Part shown: positions 12,542 to 24,000 of the stretch, in pieces | Layout of the letters: each line of letters begins with the position of its first letter | Numbering within the stretch: the stretch's first letter is position 1 | Origin: Magnaporthiopsis rhizophila | Taxonomy: Eukaryota; Ascomycota; Sordariomycetes; Magnaporthales; Magnaporthaceae | Direction: 5' to 3' | Length of the DNA stretch: 64,000 bases | Assembly: GCA_003049465.1 (NCBI GenBank) | Contig: PYSS01000023.1 | Location: 310,001-374,000 of the forward strand | Notes under the pieces: model-generated | What the model was told of the DNA's origin: nothing | Database searches by the model: none | The model's input: only the letters and a program-made list of their open reading frames with translations | Program-made: the position numbers and the translations under genes

Positions 12542-13042
12542 GCAGGTAAGCACTACCACCTCAAGGCAAAGCAGGGGAAACCAAATTTTGCTGACTTTTT
12601 CAGGCATAGATTGAATGTAGGTGGCCATACAAGCCATCATCTTGGTTTGGGATTGAAGTTGGAAGAGTTGTTGTTGGAGTTGGAGTAGGACTTTGCTCTT
12701 AAGTTGCGTCAATAGCGAATGTCAAAAAACCCAACACCTGAAAAAAGAGAGTTAGACTCTAGACAAGAAAATCATGAGAGCTACATCAAAAGCGTCCTTT
12801 CTCCGGTATTCCCCGTCATTATCATCATCTAAAAGGAAAGGAAGCGAGGCAGCAAAGGGACAGGGTGGAAAGTGAACCAATTGACAGAGGGAAAGCGAAC
12901 CGAGGAAGACGACGGGGAAAAACAGAAAACAAAAAACAAGAAACAAGTTCATCGCCGTAACACAAGACTACCTATCCCAGGTGAAAAGCAGAATACTCAA
13001 ACGCCGTCTAACAAGGGCTCTTGACGCTTACGATGTCGGAAA
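12542..13042. other. Intergenic between convergent genes
   Basis: This 500-nt region holds the presumed 3' UTRs of the F-box gene and Fun30. Nothing else is recognised. Confidence 0.65.
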
Positions 13043-16000
13043 TCAAGCTTTCTCCTTCTCGTCCTCACCCGCCTCCTTCTTCTCGTCCTCCTCGGCCAAC
13101 ATCTGCCGAACCTCGGCCTCGACATCGATCTCGTCTCCCACCGGCATGCCCGCGCCCGTGACGCGCTTGGCCAGCTCGAGCTTCTTCTGGCAGGCGCGGT
13201 ACACGAGCTCCTCGACGGTGCCGCTGCTGATGAGGCGGATGACCTCGACCGGCCTCGTCTGGCCGAACCGGTGCGCGCGGTTCTCGGCCTGCACGTCGTC
13301 CTGCGGGTTGTCGCTCTGGTCGAAGATGATGACCTTGTTGGCCGACGCCAGGTTGATGCCCGTGCCTCCCGCGCCCGTCGTGAGGAGGAAGGCGGTGATG
13401 TCCTTGTCCTCGTTGAACTGGTCTATCATGTCCTGCCGCAGCTCCACCGCCGTGCTGCCCTGGAAGGACAGGTGCGGCACGTCGGCGGTGAGCAGGCACT
13501 CGGACAATATCTCGTTGACCTTGGCGAACCGCGTAAACACCAGCGCCCTGTCTCCGTTTTGCCGGAACTCGCGGAGCAGCTCCAACAGGTGCTGCACCTT
13601 CCCGCTGCGCATCCACGACCCAGAGTCGACGTCGAAGCTTTTGACGCAGGGCTCGTCCACACACCAGACGTGGAGCTCAAAGTCCGACAGGTCCTTCAAC
13701 TCCGCGATAAGGTGCTTCTTGTTGTCCTGCTTCAGCCGCCGCTGAGGGACCTTGCGCATCAGCACATCTGCCATGTCCTCCACCATCTTGTCCGTGAAGT
13801 GTCTCCGGAACAGCTGCGAGTGGATGGCCGCCTTGCGCAGCTGCATCCAGACGTTGTTCTGGTCGTTGCTCGTCCTGTTGGTAGATGTCGACGTCCCCCG
13901 CCCCGAGTCCTTGCCGTTCCGGAACCGGTTGTGATACTCGTAGTAGATCTTCTTTTGCGCCTCGTCCATGTCGCAGTACACCACCCTGCTGGTCTTGGGC
14001 GGGAAACCGTCGAGCACCTGTTCCTTCTGTCTCTGCAGGATGAAGGGCTCCAAGATGCTGCGGGCTCGTCGTACGCGATCGCTGAAGAGCATTGCTCCAT
14101 TTGAAACCTCCTGAAGCGTGACTTTCTGGTCGAACAAGTCCTTCAGCGTTTCAACCTGGCCGTCGAACAGCTGGGGCTGGATAAAGTTGAGCAGGTTGAT
14201 CATCTCCATCAGGTTGTTCTGCACAGGTGTTCCCGTGAGCAGCACTCTCCAGTTCGCCGTGATTCTGCACAGGTCCTTGTAGAGCTTCGTCTTGGAATTC
14301 TTGAGGTTGTGGCCCTCGTCGAAGATGGCTACGTTGGGGTGTATCCGAGAGATGACTTTCGTGTGGTCCCTCTCGCCAGAGCGGCCAAGCTGGGTGTACG
14401 TCGTCAGCACGACATGGTGCTCCTCGGGGCTGTACCTGATATCATCTCCGAGCCACTCCCTGTCCTTGCCATGGTAGACAGTGACCTTGATCCCGGGCGC
14501 GAACTTCTTGAACTCCCCCTGCCAGTTGTCAAACGTCGAGGGCGGAACGACGATGAGGTTCGGCCATGGACGATCCTCTCCCGATGACGAATCATAGCTC
14601 TCAATGATATGAGACATGAATGAGATGATCTGGCAGGTCTTTCCGAGCCCCATGTCGTCGGCGAGAATGCACCCGAACTTGCGCTGGTAGAGCTGGTGAA
14701 GCCAGTTCAGGCCCCAAAGCTGGTACGACTTCATGTTGCATCGACCCCGCATCATCTTGGGCTCACGCGAGATGGGCAGATCCTGGACCTTGAGCGGGTG
14801 GCCATCAGCGCTCGAGGGAGTCAGCTGGCCGTCTCGGCGCTGGTCCGTAATCTTGTTGCCTCGTGAATCCATGTTCCAGTGATCGGTGATTGACTTCATG
14901 CGAACACCCTCCTCGTCGCACTTCCGAACTACCTTGTCGATAGCGTCGAGACTCTTGATGAACCTCGATACTTCATGGACGATGTCCTCGCCAACCCCGA
15001 TGACTTCGGCCTTGGACTTCCGGCCCTTGGTATTGCCAGTGACCGTGACATCCTGGGCCTCGGCCAGGGTCCGGAGAGGACGAGCATTGATCATGGCCTT
15101 TGCGCCGTCCTTCTTTTGCTTGGAGCTGCCACATATGGCCAGGAGACCATTGAGTTCGCACTCGTTCAGGTACTTGAGAACGCGATTCTCTTTCTCATCT
15201 CTCGAATCATCGTCCTGGGGCTCCGGGTTGTCGTAGGCATCCGAGTCCGAGTCATCATCGTCCGTTATGGCAATGGGTTCCTCTTCCCCCTCCTCCTCGT
15301 CCTCTTCTTCCTCTCCCTCCGAATCCTCCTGGGATTTCTTGGCTTGGGGCTTCTTCGCCTGCGGCTTGATGGCTGACTTGACCGGCGACGATGCGGGGGA
15401 TGCGCCTGGTCGGCGCCCCCGCTGCAGCCTCTTGATAGGCTTGCGATCGGGCGTCGCGACGACGATCTCGTCCACGTCAGAGTCGTCCACGGTCATGGGT
15501 GATGCCTTGGATGAGCCGGCATCTGACTTCCCGTGGGCAAACGATTGGATGAAGCTTCTAACATCTCCCTTCTTGACTGCCTTCTTGTCCGTGGGGGCGC
15601 CCTTTGGGCCGACCTGACGGGCCTTTTTGGTGGCAGGGTTGTCAAGCAGCCAGGTCGCGGCTTCATCCTTGTCCTCGTTGCACTTGAGCAGAGCCGTCTG
15701 GTACTCGACCAGCGTCCGGTTGGGCACTATCTTGCAGAGCGGAGGGGTCTTGTTGACCTTGGAGGTGTAATAGATCAGGCGCTCAAAACGCTTCTCCAAG
15801 ATGCTCCCCTTCGGAGGCAGCTCTATCTCGCTAAGTTCGGAGACGCTCGACGTGTTGGGGCTGGTGATGGACGATGCCGACGCGCTGTCCTTGGTATCAT
15901 TGCGGTTGAAAGAAGTCCGAGGAATGTCGCCGCGGGTCGGGCGTTCGTCTTCCGAGCTGTCTCCGACATAAATTGCTCCTTTGGGGCTGGACGCCGGATC

Positions 16001-16444
16001 ACGGCCTTCGGCCCCTGGGGACGAGCGCTTGCCCAAGACTTGAGGTGGACGAAAGTTGGTCTGGCGGGTCTGGCGAAGTTGGGCGGGTGGCGGGCGGAAA
16101 GAAGTGCCACGAGGGGCCATGGCCGATGCCAGACGGCCGCCAGCGGCGGATGCATTCTGGCGAAATGGGGAGGAGGCGGGAACTTCAACGGTGGGGGAGG
16201 CCGACCGGGAGGAGGAAAGGCTTGGAGCGGTGGGCTTGAGGGTCGGTCTATCGACTACCTGGGTAGCCTGGGTGAAGTGACGTGACCGGGTGGCCGGGAG
16301 GGTAGGCTCCCCGCCGACGTCATCGTTATCGGAGTCGATACTGAGATCAATCGTCGGAGACAACGGGCTGGAGGGCATGACGACCTTGGGCCGTCGCGCC
16401 AGGGGAGAAGCAGGCTGGGTGGGAACTAGATTCGAAAATGACAT
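13043..16444 (-). CDS. fun30: SNF2-family chromatin remodeller, Fun30/SMARCAD1 type
   Basis: A single exon of 1133 residues, starting at the first in-frame ATG (16444-16442). The N-terminal third is Ser/Pro-rich and disordered. A CUE/UBA-like helical segment (VEYQTALLKCNEDKDEAATW) lies near residue 255. The ATPase core has DDMGLGKT (about 595), DEGHNLKNSKT (about 710), TGTPVQNNL, GGTGINLASANKVI and the HRFGQTRPVEV motif (about 1055), followed by the short acidic/Lys-rich tail. The DEGH variant of motif II and the N-terminal CUE element fit Fun30, Fft and SMARCAD1. Known roles of the family are nucleosome sliding, heterochromatin maintenance and promotion of long-range DNA end resection in the nucleus. 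All helicase motifs appear intact. Confidence 0.93.
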   Translation of the reverse strand: MSFSNLVPTQPASPLARRPKVVMPSSPLSPTIDLSIDSDNDDVGGEPTLPATRSRHFTQATQVVDRPTLKPTAPSLSSSRSASPTVEVPASSPFRQNASAAGGRLASAMAPRGTSFRPPPAQLRQTRQTNFRPPQVLGKRSSPGAEGRDPASSPKGAIYVGDSSEDERPTRGDIPRTSFNRNDTKDSASASSITSPNTSSVSELSEIELPPKGSILEKRFERLIYYTSKVNKTPPLCKIVPNRTLVEYQTALLKCNEDKDEAATWLLDNPATKKARQVGPKGAPTDKKAVKKGDVRSFIQSFAHGKSDAGSSKASPMTVDDSDVDEIVVATPDRKPIKRLQRGRRPGASPASSPVKSAIKPQAKKPQAKKSQEDSEGEEEEDEEEGEEEPIAITDDDDSDSDAYDNPEPQDDDSRDEKENRVLKYLNECELNGLLAICGSSKQKKDGAKAMINARPLRTLAEAQDVTVTGNTKGRKSKAEVIGVGEDIVHEVSRFIKSLDAIDKVVRKCDEEGVRMKSITDHWNMDSRGNKITDQRRDGQLTPSSADGHPLKVQDLPISREPKMMRGRCNMKSYQLWGLNWLHQLYQRKFGCILADDMGLGKTCQIISFMSHIIESYDSSSGEDRPWPNLIVVPPSTFDNWQGEFKKFAPGIKVTVYHGKDREWLGDDIRYSPEEHHVVLTTYTQLGRSGERDHTKVISRIHPNVAIFDEGHNLKNSKTKLYKDLCRITANWRVLLTGTPVQNNLMEMINLLNFIQPQLFDGQVETLKDLFDQKVTLQEVSNGAMLFSDRVRRARSILEPFILQRQKEQVLDGFPPKTSRVVYCDMDEAQKKIYYEYHNRFRNGKDSGRGTSTSTNRTSNDQNNVWMQLRKAAIHSQLFRRHFTDKMVEDMADVLMRKVPQRRLKQDNKKHLIAELKDLSDFELHVWCVDEPCVKSFDVDSGSWMRSGKVQHLLELLREFRQNGDRALVFTRFAKVNEILSECLLTADVPHLSFQGSTAVELRQDMIDQFNEDKDITAFLLTTGAGGTGINLASANKVIIFDQSDNPQDDVQAENRAHRFGQTRPVEVIRLISSGTVEELVYRACQKKLELAKRVTGAGMPVGDEIDVEAEVRQMLAEEDEKKEAGEDEKEKA

Positions 16445-17686
16445 GGCAAAACATGGATGACAGGCGAGCGCAAGGGGTATGTGACATGGACGGTTGTGCA
16501 GAGCGGCAGTTCCAGCAAGAAGAGTGAGTAACAAGAGATTCAGATGGTGGGCATCTGCGCGCGCGCAAGGACAGCCAAGGAGTTGGTGCGATCCAGGGGG
16601 CAAAAATACACAAAAGAAAGACCGAATGGGGATGCAAAAGAACCCAGGGGATGCGCGCCTCTCCGCTTTGGCGAAACTTCAAAATAACAAAGCAGGAGGT
16701 TGTGCGGGAGCAACAACGAACAGATTCGTGTGGGCGCCCTGCAAAAGTGAGGCCCAGCTGAGGAGGTGTTGGGGGAAAGTGGCGGCGGTGAGGTTTTGGA
16801 TTGGCTCGACGGGGGTTGGAACAAATGGGATTATTTTTTTTTTACCCCACGCAGGGCGCGACTGGGCGCGCCGGGGAACACTCCGGGCGCGTGTTTCTTG
16901 ACCAGCGAGGGGTCCCCAGGAACACGCTAACACGTGCCCCTTTGCCACCTTGCTATCTCGGGCATGCACCAACGGACAGGGGGTTTCCCGGTGCACTTGT
17001 TTTGATCCACGTTATGTTCTCTCTGAGCTGGCAACTCGGCCTTATGAGTCTCCGTTGTCAAGGGGCCAACTTTGAGAGCTTTCTTTGTTGTTCGCAAGCC
17101 GCGACTGCCACAGTCGAGTCCCAGTGAGCGCCTCCGCTCCAAAGCGGCTAGGCAGAGTGCTCTCATTGTTCCCTTGCTGGCCCTGTTGGGCGATCCCGGG
17201 CGAAGCGGAGAAGTACTCCTGCCTGGCACGGTACCGACAAGAAAGTATGTGCCTCTGCATTGCGTCACTGGGGACCAGCTCTCTCGCTAAACCTAACGCG
17301 ACGAACGCATCCAGCACTGAACAACCCCAGAAAGTACCTGGGAAATGAATGTAGATTAGCCTTAATTTTATATACGGATATGTAGCTTTTTATTCAATTA
17401 GTGGTGGTTGTTCAAGTGGTCCTTTTTTCCCTCTCTCTTCGGGCAGACCGGTCCAGCCTGCGCCCAAGCACAGTCCGCAGAGCCCAGGGCACCGTGCCAG
17501 CCTCCGCTGGCTTTCCGTTTTTCGAGCCAAGCGAATTGGCCAAGCACGCCCTCACGCGAACCTCGCACATTGAGACCAGCAGCCTCATCTCTGTTTACTG
17601 CAGTCGTTTAGCACCACAAACATTTCCAGCTCGACTTCTTTTTTCATTTCGCTGTACTTTACAGTATCATAACAGGCGCTTTCAAA
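16445..17686. other. Shared upstream region of fun30 and vma21
   Basis: Divergent promoter interval of 1.2 kb. Open frames here are short and unsupported. AT-rich sequence at 17360-17400 precedes the vma21 leader. No other gene is seen. Confidence 0.6.
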
Positions 17687-18257
17687 ATGGCGACAAGGAG
17701 AGCCGTGGCGACGGAGAAGAGGGCCTTGGAGAAGGACGACCACACCGGCGCCAGCCCGGCCGCGGGCGGGAAGTCCGACACGACCCCTGCCGTGCCCTTG
17801 TGAGCTTTCCCCTTTGTTTTGTTTGTTTCTGCCTGAAAATCCATGCCAAAAACGGAAAGGGGAAAAAGGACATGTTTCTGACAGAAACCGCCCCCCGGGA
17901 CGTAGTGATGTGATCATGAAGCTCCTGGCCTTCACATTCGCCATGATCGTCGTGCCCATCGGCTCGTATTTCGCCACCGTCAACAACGTGTTCAATGGTG
18001 GGTTTTTCCTATGCCCCTCGCGGGCTCGGGTTGGCCGTTGATGAAAGAAATCTCTTCGATCTGTGCTGTCACTAACGAGTTCCTCCGCTACCACCCCTTT
18101 TTTTTTGGTCTTTTTTTATCGTGGGACAGGCAACTCTACATATGCCGGTGCCCTGGCTGCTATCATGGCTAACGTCGTCTTGATCGCCTACGTCGTCGTG
18201 GCCATGAACGAGGATCAGTCGGAACAGTTGGCAAAGGAAGCGAAGAAGAAGAGCTGA
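17687..18257 (+). CDS. vma21: V-ATPase assembly factor Vma21
   Basis: Exons 17687-17799, 17906-17997 and 18130-18257 encode 110 residues, the usual family length. The protein has a short cytosolic N-terminus and a first membrane segment with IMKLLAFTFAMIVVPIGSYF. A lumenal loop with NNVFNGNSTY carries an N-glycosylation-like NST. The second membrane segment includes ALAAIMANVVLIAYVVV. The Lys-rich C-terminus (AKKKS) resembles an ER-retrieval tail. In yeast Vma21 is an ER membrane chaperone that helps assemble the V0 sector of the vacuolar proton pump. A second acceptor 21 nt upstream (ACAG ending at 17884) is also in frame. The downstream one is chosen because it gives the conserved PAVP-x-DVI junction. 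Confidence 0.93.
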
Positions 18258-19465
18258 GCAGCCGGGCCAGGGTTGCCCCTTGCGCTGCTTTCGGGCCTTT
18301 CTTTTTGGCTAGGAGGTGCTGCTTGCTGTGTTCACCGACTGTAAAAACTTGGTTTTTATGGATTCCCCGCGTGGGACAAAAGGTCTAGGGGGTTTATATC
18401 ATACCGAGACGCGTTTGATCATTGGTGGCATGCGGGGTATAAATGCGAATACCAGGATGTGCGGACACATAGCTCCCGCCCACCTCCTTGCCATACTCAC
18501 GGCTCGTTTCTCGAGCCGGAGTGGGTAGAAAACATGCAGGTTTTGGCTGGAATTGTTGAGCTGTTCGACCTTAGGTAGATGTGGCGCCGACGACATGTTC
18601 CTAACATGCCGATGAGGAAAAACATCCCGTGCTATCCGACGGCCTCGGCGGATCCGATACACAAGCCAGCCAGTGAACTCAATTCCACGAGATCGCGCTT
18701 TCTCGTGTCACGTTGTACATGTCGCACTTGCGCGCATAGCTTTGTCCTCGGAGGTACCTCCTGCGTTTGATGGGTTATAACATTCTGTCCCGAGAGCATC
18801 CCTAAGGACGCGCTCGGGTGTGATTAAGAATGCGTCCGCTGGGGGCCCCGACTGTGTCCCTATCCTTCTACCAGACAGAGAAGACCGCGTCCCTGAGAGA
18901 TGGACGGAGGAAAAATGTAGAGAACAAATAATGACAGTGCCACCTCGACGCCAATACATCAAAATCGTATACCGTATGTACCCCTCGTGTCCCGTGTATC
19001 ATCTGTACCTTGGTCGAAGCCTCGCCCTTTTGCTGCAAATTTGACTGGTGTGTCGGGTCTCTTCCGAGTGCCCACACAGCAGACCAAAATGCGCAAGTTT
19101 TGATGGTTCCAACCCTTCAAACCCCCTCCAGCACCCCAAGAGTCCACTCATAACGTATACTGAGATTCCAGTAAGCATATAACGCAACCTGAAACCAGCA
19201 GCGAGCGTGTCAAAAGATCCCGCTGGTATCGGGCTCCTCCAAACGATGTGGTACAACACCTGGGCCAGCCCAAAAAGTGCAACGAGTGCGCCTCGGGTTG
19301 GCGTCTGATGTGTGACGACAATAATGGGGTATCAAGGGAAATAGATAGGCTAGAATAGAGAGAGAGGACAAATTGAAGAAAGAAAGAGAGAAGGAGACAA
19401 AAGAAAATGTGACAAAACAAAACAAGACCGCTCTCGGTCGGGTAATGCGGCGACCGCCCGACGAC
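18258..19465. other. Intergenic between convergent genes
   Basis: This 1.2-kb stretch holds the 3' flanks of vma21 and the DUF2406 gene. No coding potential is supported. Confidence 0.6.
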
Positions 19466-21093
19466 TTAAGAATTTTTGCTGAACCGGCGTGCGAACCAGC
19501 TCTTACGCTTCTCGTCCATGCCTGGTCGCTCGGTGGCTACCGATGCCGTCGAAGGAGCCCGGGTTATCTTCCTCAGGATCGAGTTCTGCTTACTCGGGAC
19601 AGGTGGTGGTGAAGGTTCGTGAGGAGGAGTAGCGTTGTTTCCGCCGGGCCTGGGGGTGGCAGAGCCTCCATTGATGGCGACGGTGAAGGACGGTGCCTGA
19701 TAGTTCGAGTTCTGAGTGAAGCCGATACCGTAGTCGTTGACAGGTTCCTGGCGCTTCGGAGGAGACTGGACCCGCTCGATCGAGCTGTTGTCGCTACTGG
19801 TCGGATCGGTCTGGTAGCCTGCGTGATCTCCCGACGAGCCGCTACCAGAACCTGACGCTACCGTCTCGTATGACCGATGGTTCATCGGCTGCGGGTAAAC
19901 GTTGTTCTGGTCGGATTGCCTTTGCGAAGAGAACTGCGGCTCAGATGCCATCCTAGAGTATCTGGTCCGCGGAACGTTGCTGTAGGCATTGTACCCTTGA
20001 GGGCCGTAGGGGTCGCCCTGATTTTCCGTCCACCCTCCGTACCGCCGGTCCGGGGGACCCCCCCTCGTGCTGTAGTAGCTATCACGCTGGTAACGACCAT
20101 TGTAGGCGTTGCCTGACATGGGAGGTCGCGTCAGCCTATGCTGGCTATGGCCGTGCACCATTGACCTTGGGCGGGGGGACGTGTGCACGCCCTGCAGCAT
20201 GGACATACCACCCGCGTTACTGGGAGCAAAGTAGCTGCTCCTGCGATCCCAATTTGCCACCGAGTCCGAGTCTGGGCGACGGTTTGTCAGTAATTGATGC
20301 CGGCCAGAGGTCCGGGAAGCCACAGGGGAAGCTGGCGCATGGCAGGTGGTATGTGGGCGCTGCCGCTGGCCATCGAGGGGCCACGCACCTGATCGGATGA
20401 TCATCGACTGTCGATTGTAGCCGCCGTCTATAGCTGCTTCGAAGCTTCGGATGGTGTCGAGCGGACGCTCCCAGCGGTTGCGCGTGGGGTTCGACCTGTC
20501 AGGGTCATCTGTAACAGAAGGCGAGAAGAACATTGTCAGAACGCGCGAACTGCATGCATATGTATGCGTGCGCAATGGCCTCGCGCCGTGCCCGCACATC
20601 ACTTGGGACGATTCAGGGTTTACTGACCGATCACGTTCCCGTGCATGTCCTTATGCCGCATGTTGCGCAGTGGTGCTAGGGATGACTTGACCGTGGCCGC
20701 AACCACGCCGGGCTCTGCTTCGCTCATGGCCAAGGTGGGATCTGCCTTGCTGTGAAGTCGCTTGGCCTCCTTCTCCGCCGACGTCTCGACCAGCTCCGTG
20801 CTCTTATGCGACTTGTTGGACTGGAAGCTGAAGGTCCTATTCCTGTGGCCCGATCGCGGGGGACCGTCAGAGCCGTTGGCTCGGCTTGGGTCCTGGGGTT
20901 GTTGCGGAGGCTGCTGCTGCCAGCTCTGTTGCTGATAGGGATGCTGTCCTGGCGCTTGCTGTGGTTGTGAATAATAGCCTTGCGCCTGCTGCTGTTGTCG
21001 AGGATAAGAAAGCTGCTGTTGCTCCTGTTGCTGCTGCTGTTGATAGAAGTGACTTGGAGGGACCGGAGGAAGCGGATTGCTCGAGGTAGCCAT
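19466..21093 (-). CDS. DUF2406-family protein, Gln-rich
   Basis: Three exons on the minus strand, 21093-20628, 20508-20389 and 20271-19466, encode 463 residues. The N-terminus is Pro/Gln-rich with runs of Gln. The family core is built across the introns: KEAKRLHSKADPTLAMSEAE, then SLAPLRNMRHKD, then NPTRNRWERPLDTIRSFEAA and YNRQSMIIRS. This pattern is the ascomycete DUF2406 signature as I remember it. The rest is Ser/Tyr/Gly-rich and probably disordered, ending with a basic RKSWFARRFSKNS. The second intron (117 nt, GTGCGT donor) is a multiple of three and open, so retention would add 39 residues. The family function is not established, and none is proposed here. Confidence 0.82.
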
Positions 21094-24000
21094 GTTGGCG
21101 ACGGGGCGGCACGACGTGCCAAGATCCGTTTGAGAAAAGAGGGAATTGATCTGTGATCCGAGGACCTGGGCGCGTATCTGCCGGGGGCTGGGTTGTCGCG
21201 GCCCTTGAGCGATGGGTCCAATTTCGATGTCTTGGGGGAGGATTCTTTTTGGGGATGGGAGACGTCAAGACCTGTGCTCCTCTGCCAACATCCACATTTA
21301 CGCTTGACCTGTCAGGGCTTTGGGAGGCGGCCGCCCGGTCTACCTTATCGCGTTGCGGCGGGATTGAGGCACTCGCAAACGGCGAACGGAGTGGGGGCTG
21401 GGGGCAGCTTGCGCGCTGCTCGCTGAGGTGTTGATGGTGCTAGCCTAGGCCGCTAGCTGGGTGCGAGTGGGCCTGTGGACCCCCCTGGTCTCGTCGCAAA
21501 AACGGGGTGCGAGTGTGAGTGGTCACGAAATCAAGGAAGTGAGAGCGCGACGTGCGTGCGTGGCTGGGACCACAGAAGCTGCCGAGAAACCTTTTTGACT
21601 CCGCCGGGAGGCCAGGACCAAGCACGACCCACGACCAGAAGAAGGGACAGGTCAAGGCAAGAGGCAAGAAGGGATGTTTTTTCTAGGTAGCGATGGCGAT
21701 TTCTTGTCTTTGACACGTGTGTATGTAGCATCCAATGAGTCGCGGCGAGGCAGGGCGGACGCCACATTAAAGAGGAGATGGACGCGACGGCTTGATGTCG
21801 GTTGTTTCAATCTCCTTTTTTATTTTCTTCCTTTTTTTTTTCTTGTTGATCGGGTTGCCGGACTTGGTGGCTCCAGCACTGCGGAAAGTATAGCGCGGCC
21901 AGAAAAGAACCTACGTCAGTTCCAATTGTGGCAAGCTAAAGCGGCAGAGGGTGGGGATTGGAGCGAAGCAGGGAGGGGCGGGCCCGAGAGGTTTCAGAGC
22001 TGCAACCTCTCAACAGGCCCAGGAGCCAGAACTGGAGGGCCGACCGGGAAAAAAAAAAAAAAAAAGATACAATCAGGTAAACAAAATCGAGATCATTGTT
22101 TCAGCGGGGCCGTCTGCCCACAGGTTCGGGTGGGCTTTTTCGGCTGTGTGGCGCCAACAAGGATACCCAAAGACACAACCATCCGCCTATTGAACGGACG
22201 AAACAAAAGGGCGGCAGTCGGATCCAGAAACTAGAGCAGAACAGCTCGACGGCGACCGGTGCGGGAAGCGCAGGGAGGGTGCAGCAGCAGCTGCATGCGT
22301 ACGTATATCAGTCAAAAGATATCAAGCGACAGCAGAGGCACAGTAAACAAAGTGACGCACGCATATGCCGTGATTGAACAGCCCATGGCACGAGAATCGG
22401 GGCGGCAGCTGCGAATACGAGGCTGCTGGGGATGGATGCATACATGCTGCGGTACCTCGGGATAGTTGGCCCCCGCAATACAAAAAGACAACACACCACG
22501 CCACCTTGGCCTTCCATCATTAGACCTTTTTCGACGTCGGCAACAGAGACGTAAGCGTTGCCTTGAGATTAGGCCGGCACGGCTCCTGAGGCGTAGAGAG
22601 ACTTTCAGGGGGTGGAGATCAAGCATCATGGAAGGGCGGCCGTGCTGACCGCCATGCATTCCTCCCTTGCAACGGATCTGCGTCTTGACGTGTACATACG
22701 CAATGGGGAAGGCACTGGGCCTAGTTGATATTCTAGTACACGTACTAGATTACCGATAAGTGTCAAGCGAACGTGTCCGAGTGCCGGTCTATCGGTTTAT
22801 GACTTTGGTCCGCCATCGGGCCGACCGTGTTGTGCTGTGGCGGCAAGTCCCCCAGTAGGGACGGAGTTGAGTTGTGCAGTAGGCGGGCACAGCAGGCATC
22901 AAAAATAGAGGTATCCATCGACCGTATCAACAGCCTCTCGAAAGCACTGCATAAACGGTCTACTTACCAGGCTGAGCGCGTAAACTCGGTCTTGAGCATT
23001 GCACATCCGCTCTCAATTGACAATTGCACATGCTATTCCCGTCACCGCTTGTTCGACAGGAAGAAAAAAGAAAAAAAAAGAAAAAGATACGAACAAGTGC
23101 TAGGTTCCGTCACCTCAAGCGGGTGGGCAGCCTGCAGCTGCAACACTCAGCTGGCCGCCATGTGTTCGGACTCCCGTTAGCACCTGGACATTTGGAGGAA
23201 ACCTGTGCGCGCCGAGACCCAGGGACCGGACAAGGTCAAAAAAAAATCGTATGAGTTTTCTCTTCCAATTTCTTAAAGCCGCAGATGTCTACCCCCCACG
23301 CCGCGTGCACGGAAAGCCTCAGAATGTCGTCAGAATTCCGTACGTTCGCAGGTAAACAGGGCAAAGGAATCACAACTGAATCGCCGATTCGATATGCGTA
23401 TACCCAACCGCTCTTTGCGGGAAAAGTTGGTATTCTGTTTGTCAAGATCCTGGAGGTACCAGTTGTCACATGTCGGGTCTAAAAGCAAGCTATCACACGG
23501 GAAATGCGTGGACGCCATGGCTTCGATAGGACCGTGGGCCTTGTGTCCTGCCGTACCCCTGGCAGATGCGACCTTCTTTTGCCCAGAACCTTTCTGCACA
23601 GGCTGTACAGGCTAGGCACTTTATGTACGCCCATAAAGTAACGGGACCGAAGATCACCCACGCTGCATTGTGTTCTTCGGGTTCACTCTTCGTTTCTTCG
23701 TCCCATCGACCGATTCTTTCCACACTTCCGATACAAGCTCGCCAAGTGCCAAGTGTGAATGGGTCTCCAACGCCCTCCTTCTCCTCCAGACAGGTTTTTT
23801 CTACTCCTTGCGTTCCATCGAGGGTTCATCGATATAAAAGGCCCACTGATCGACCAGGCCGCGGGCGGGTTTAAAGTGGACGACAAGGCGGGACTTGGAG
23901 AGGTCTGCCCGTTCCGTAAGGTGGGGAGCCAGATTTCTTGTGTGTCGAACTTGTGCATCCCGTTTCTGGCCGATCGTCCATGTCCGTGGAACCGAAGACG

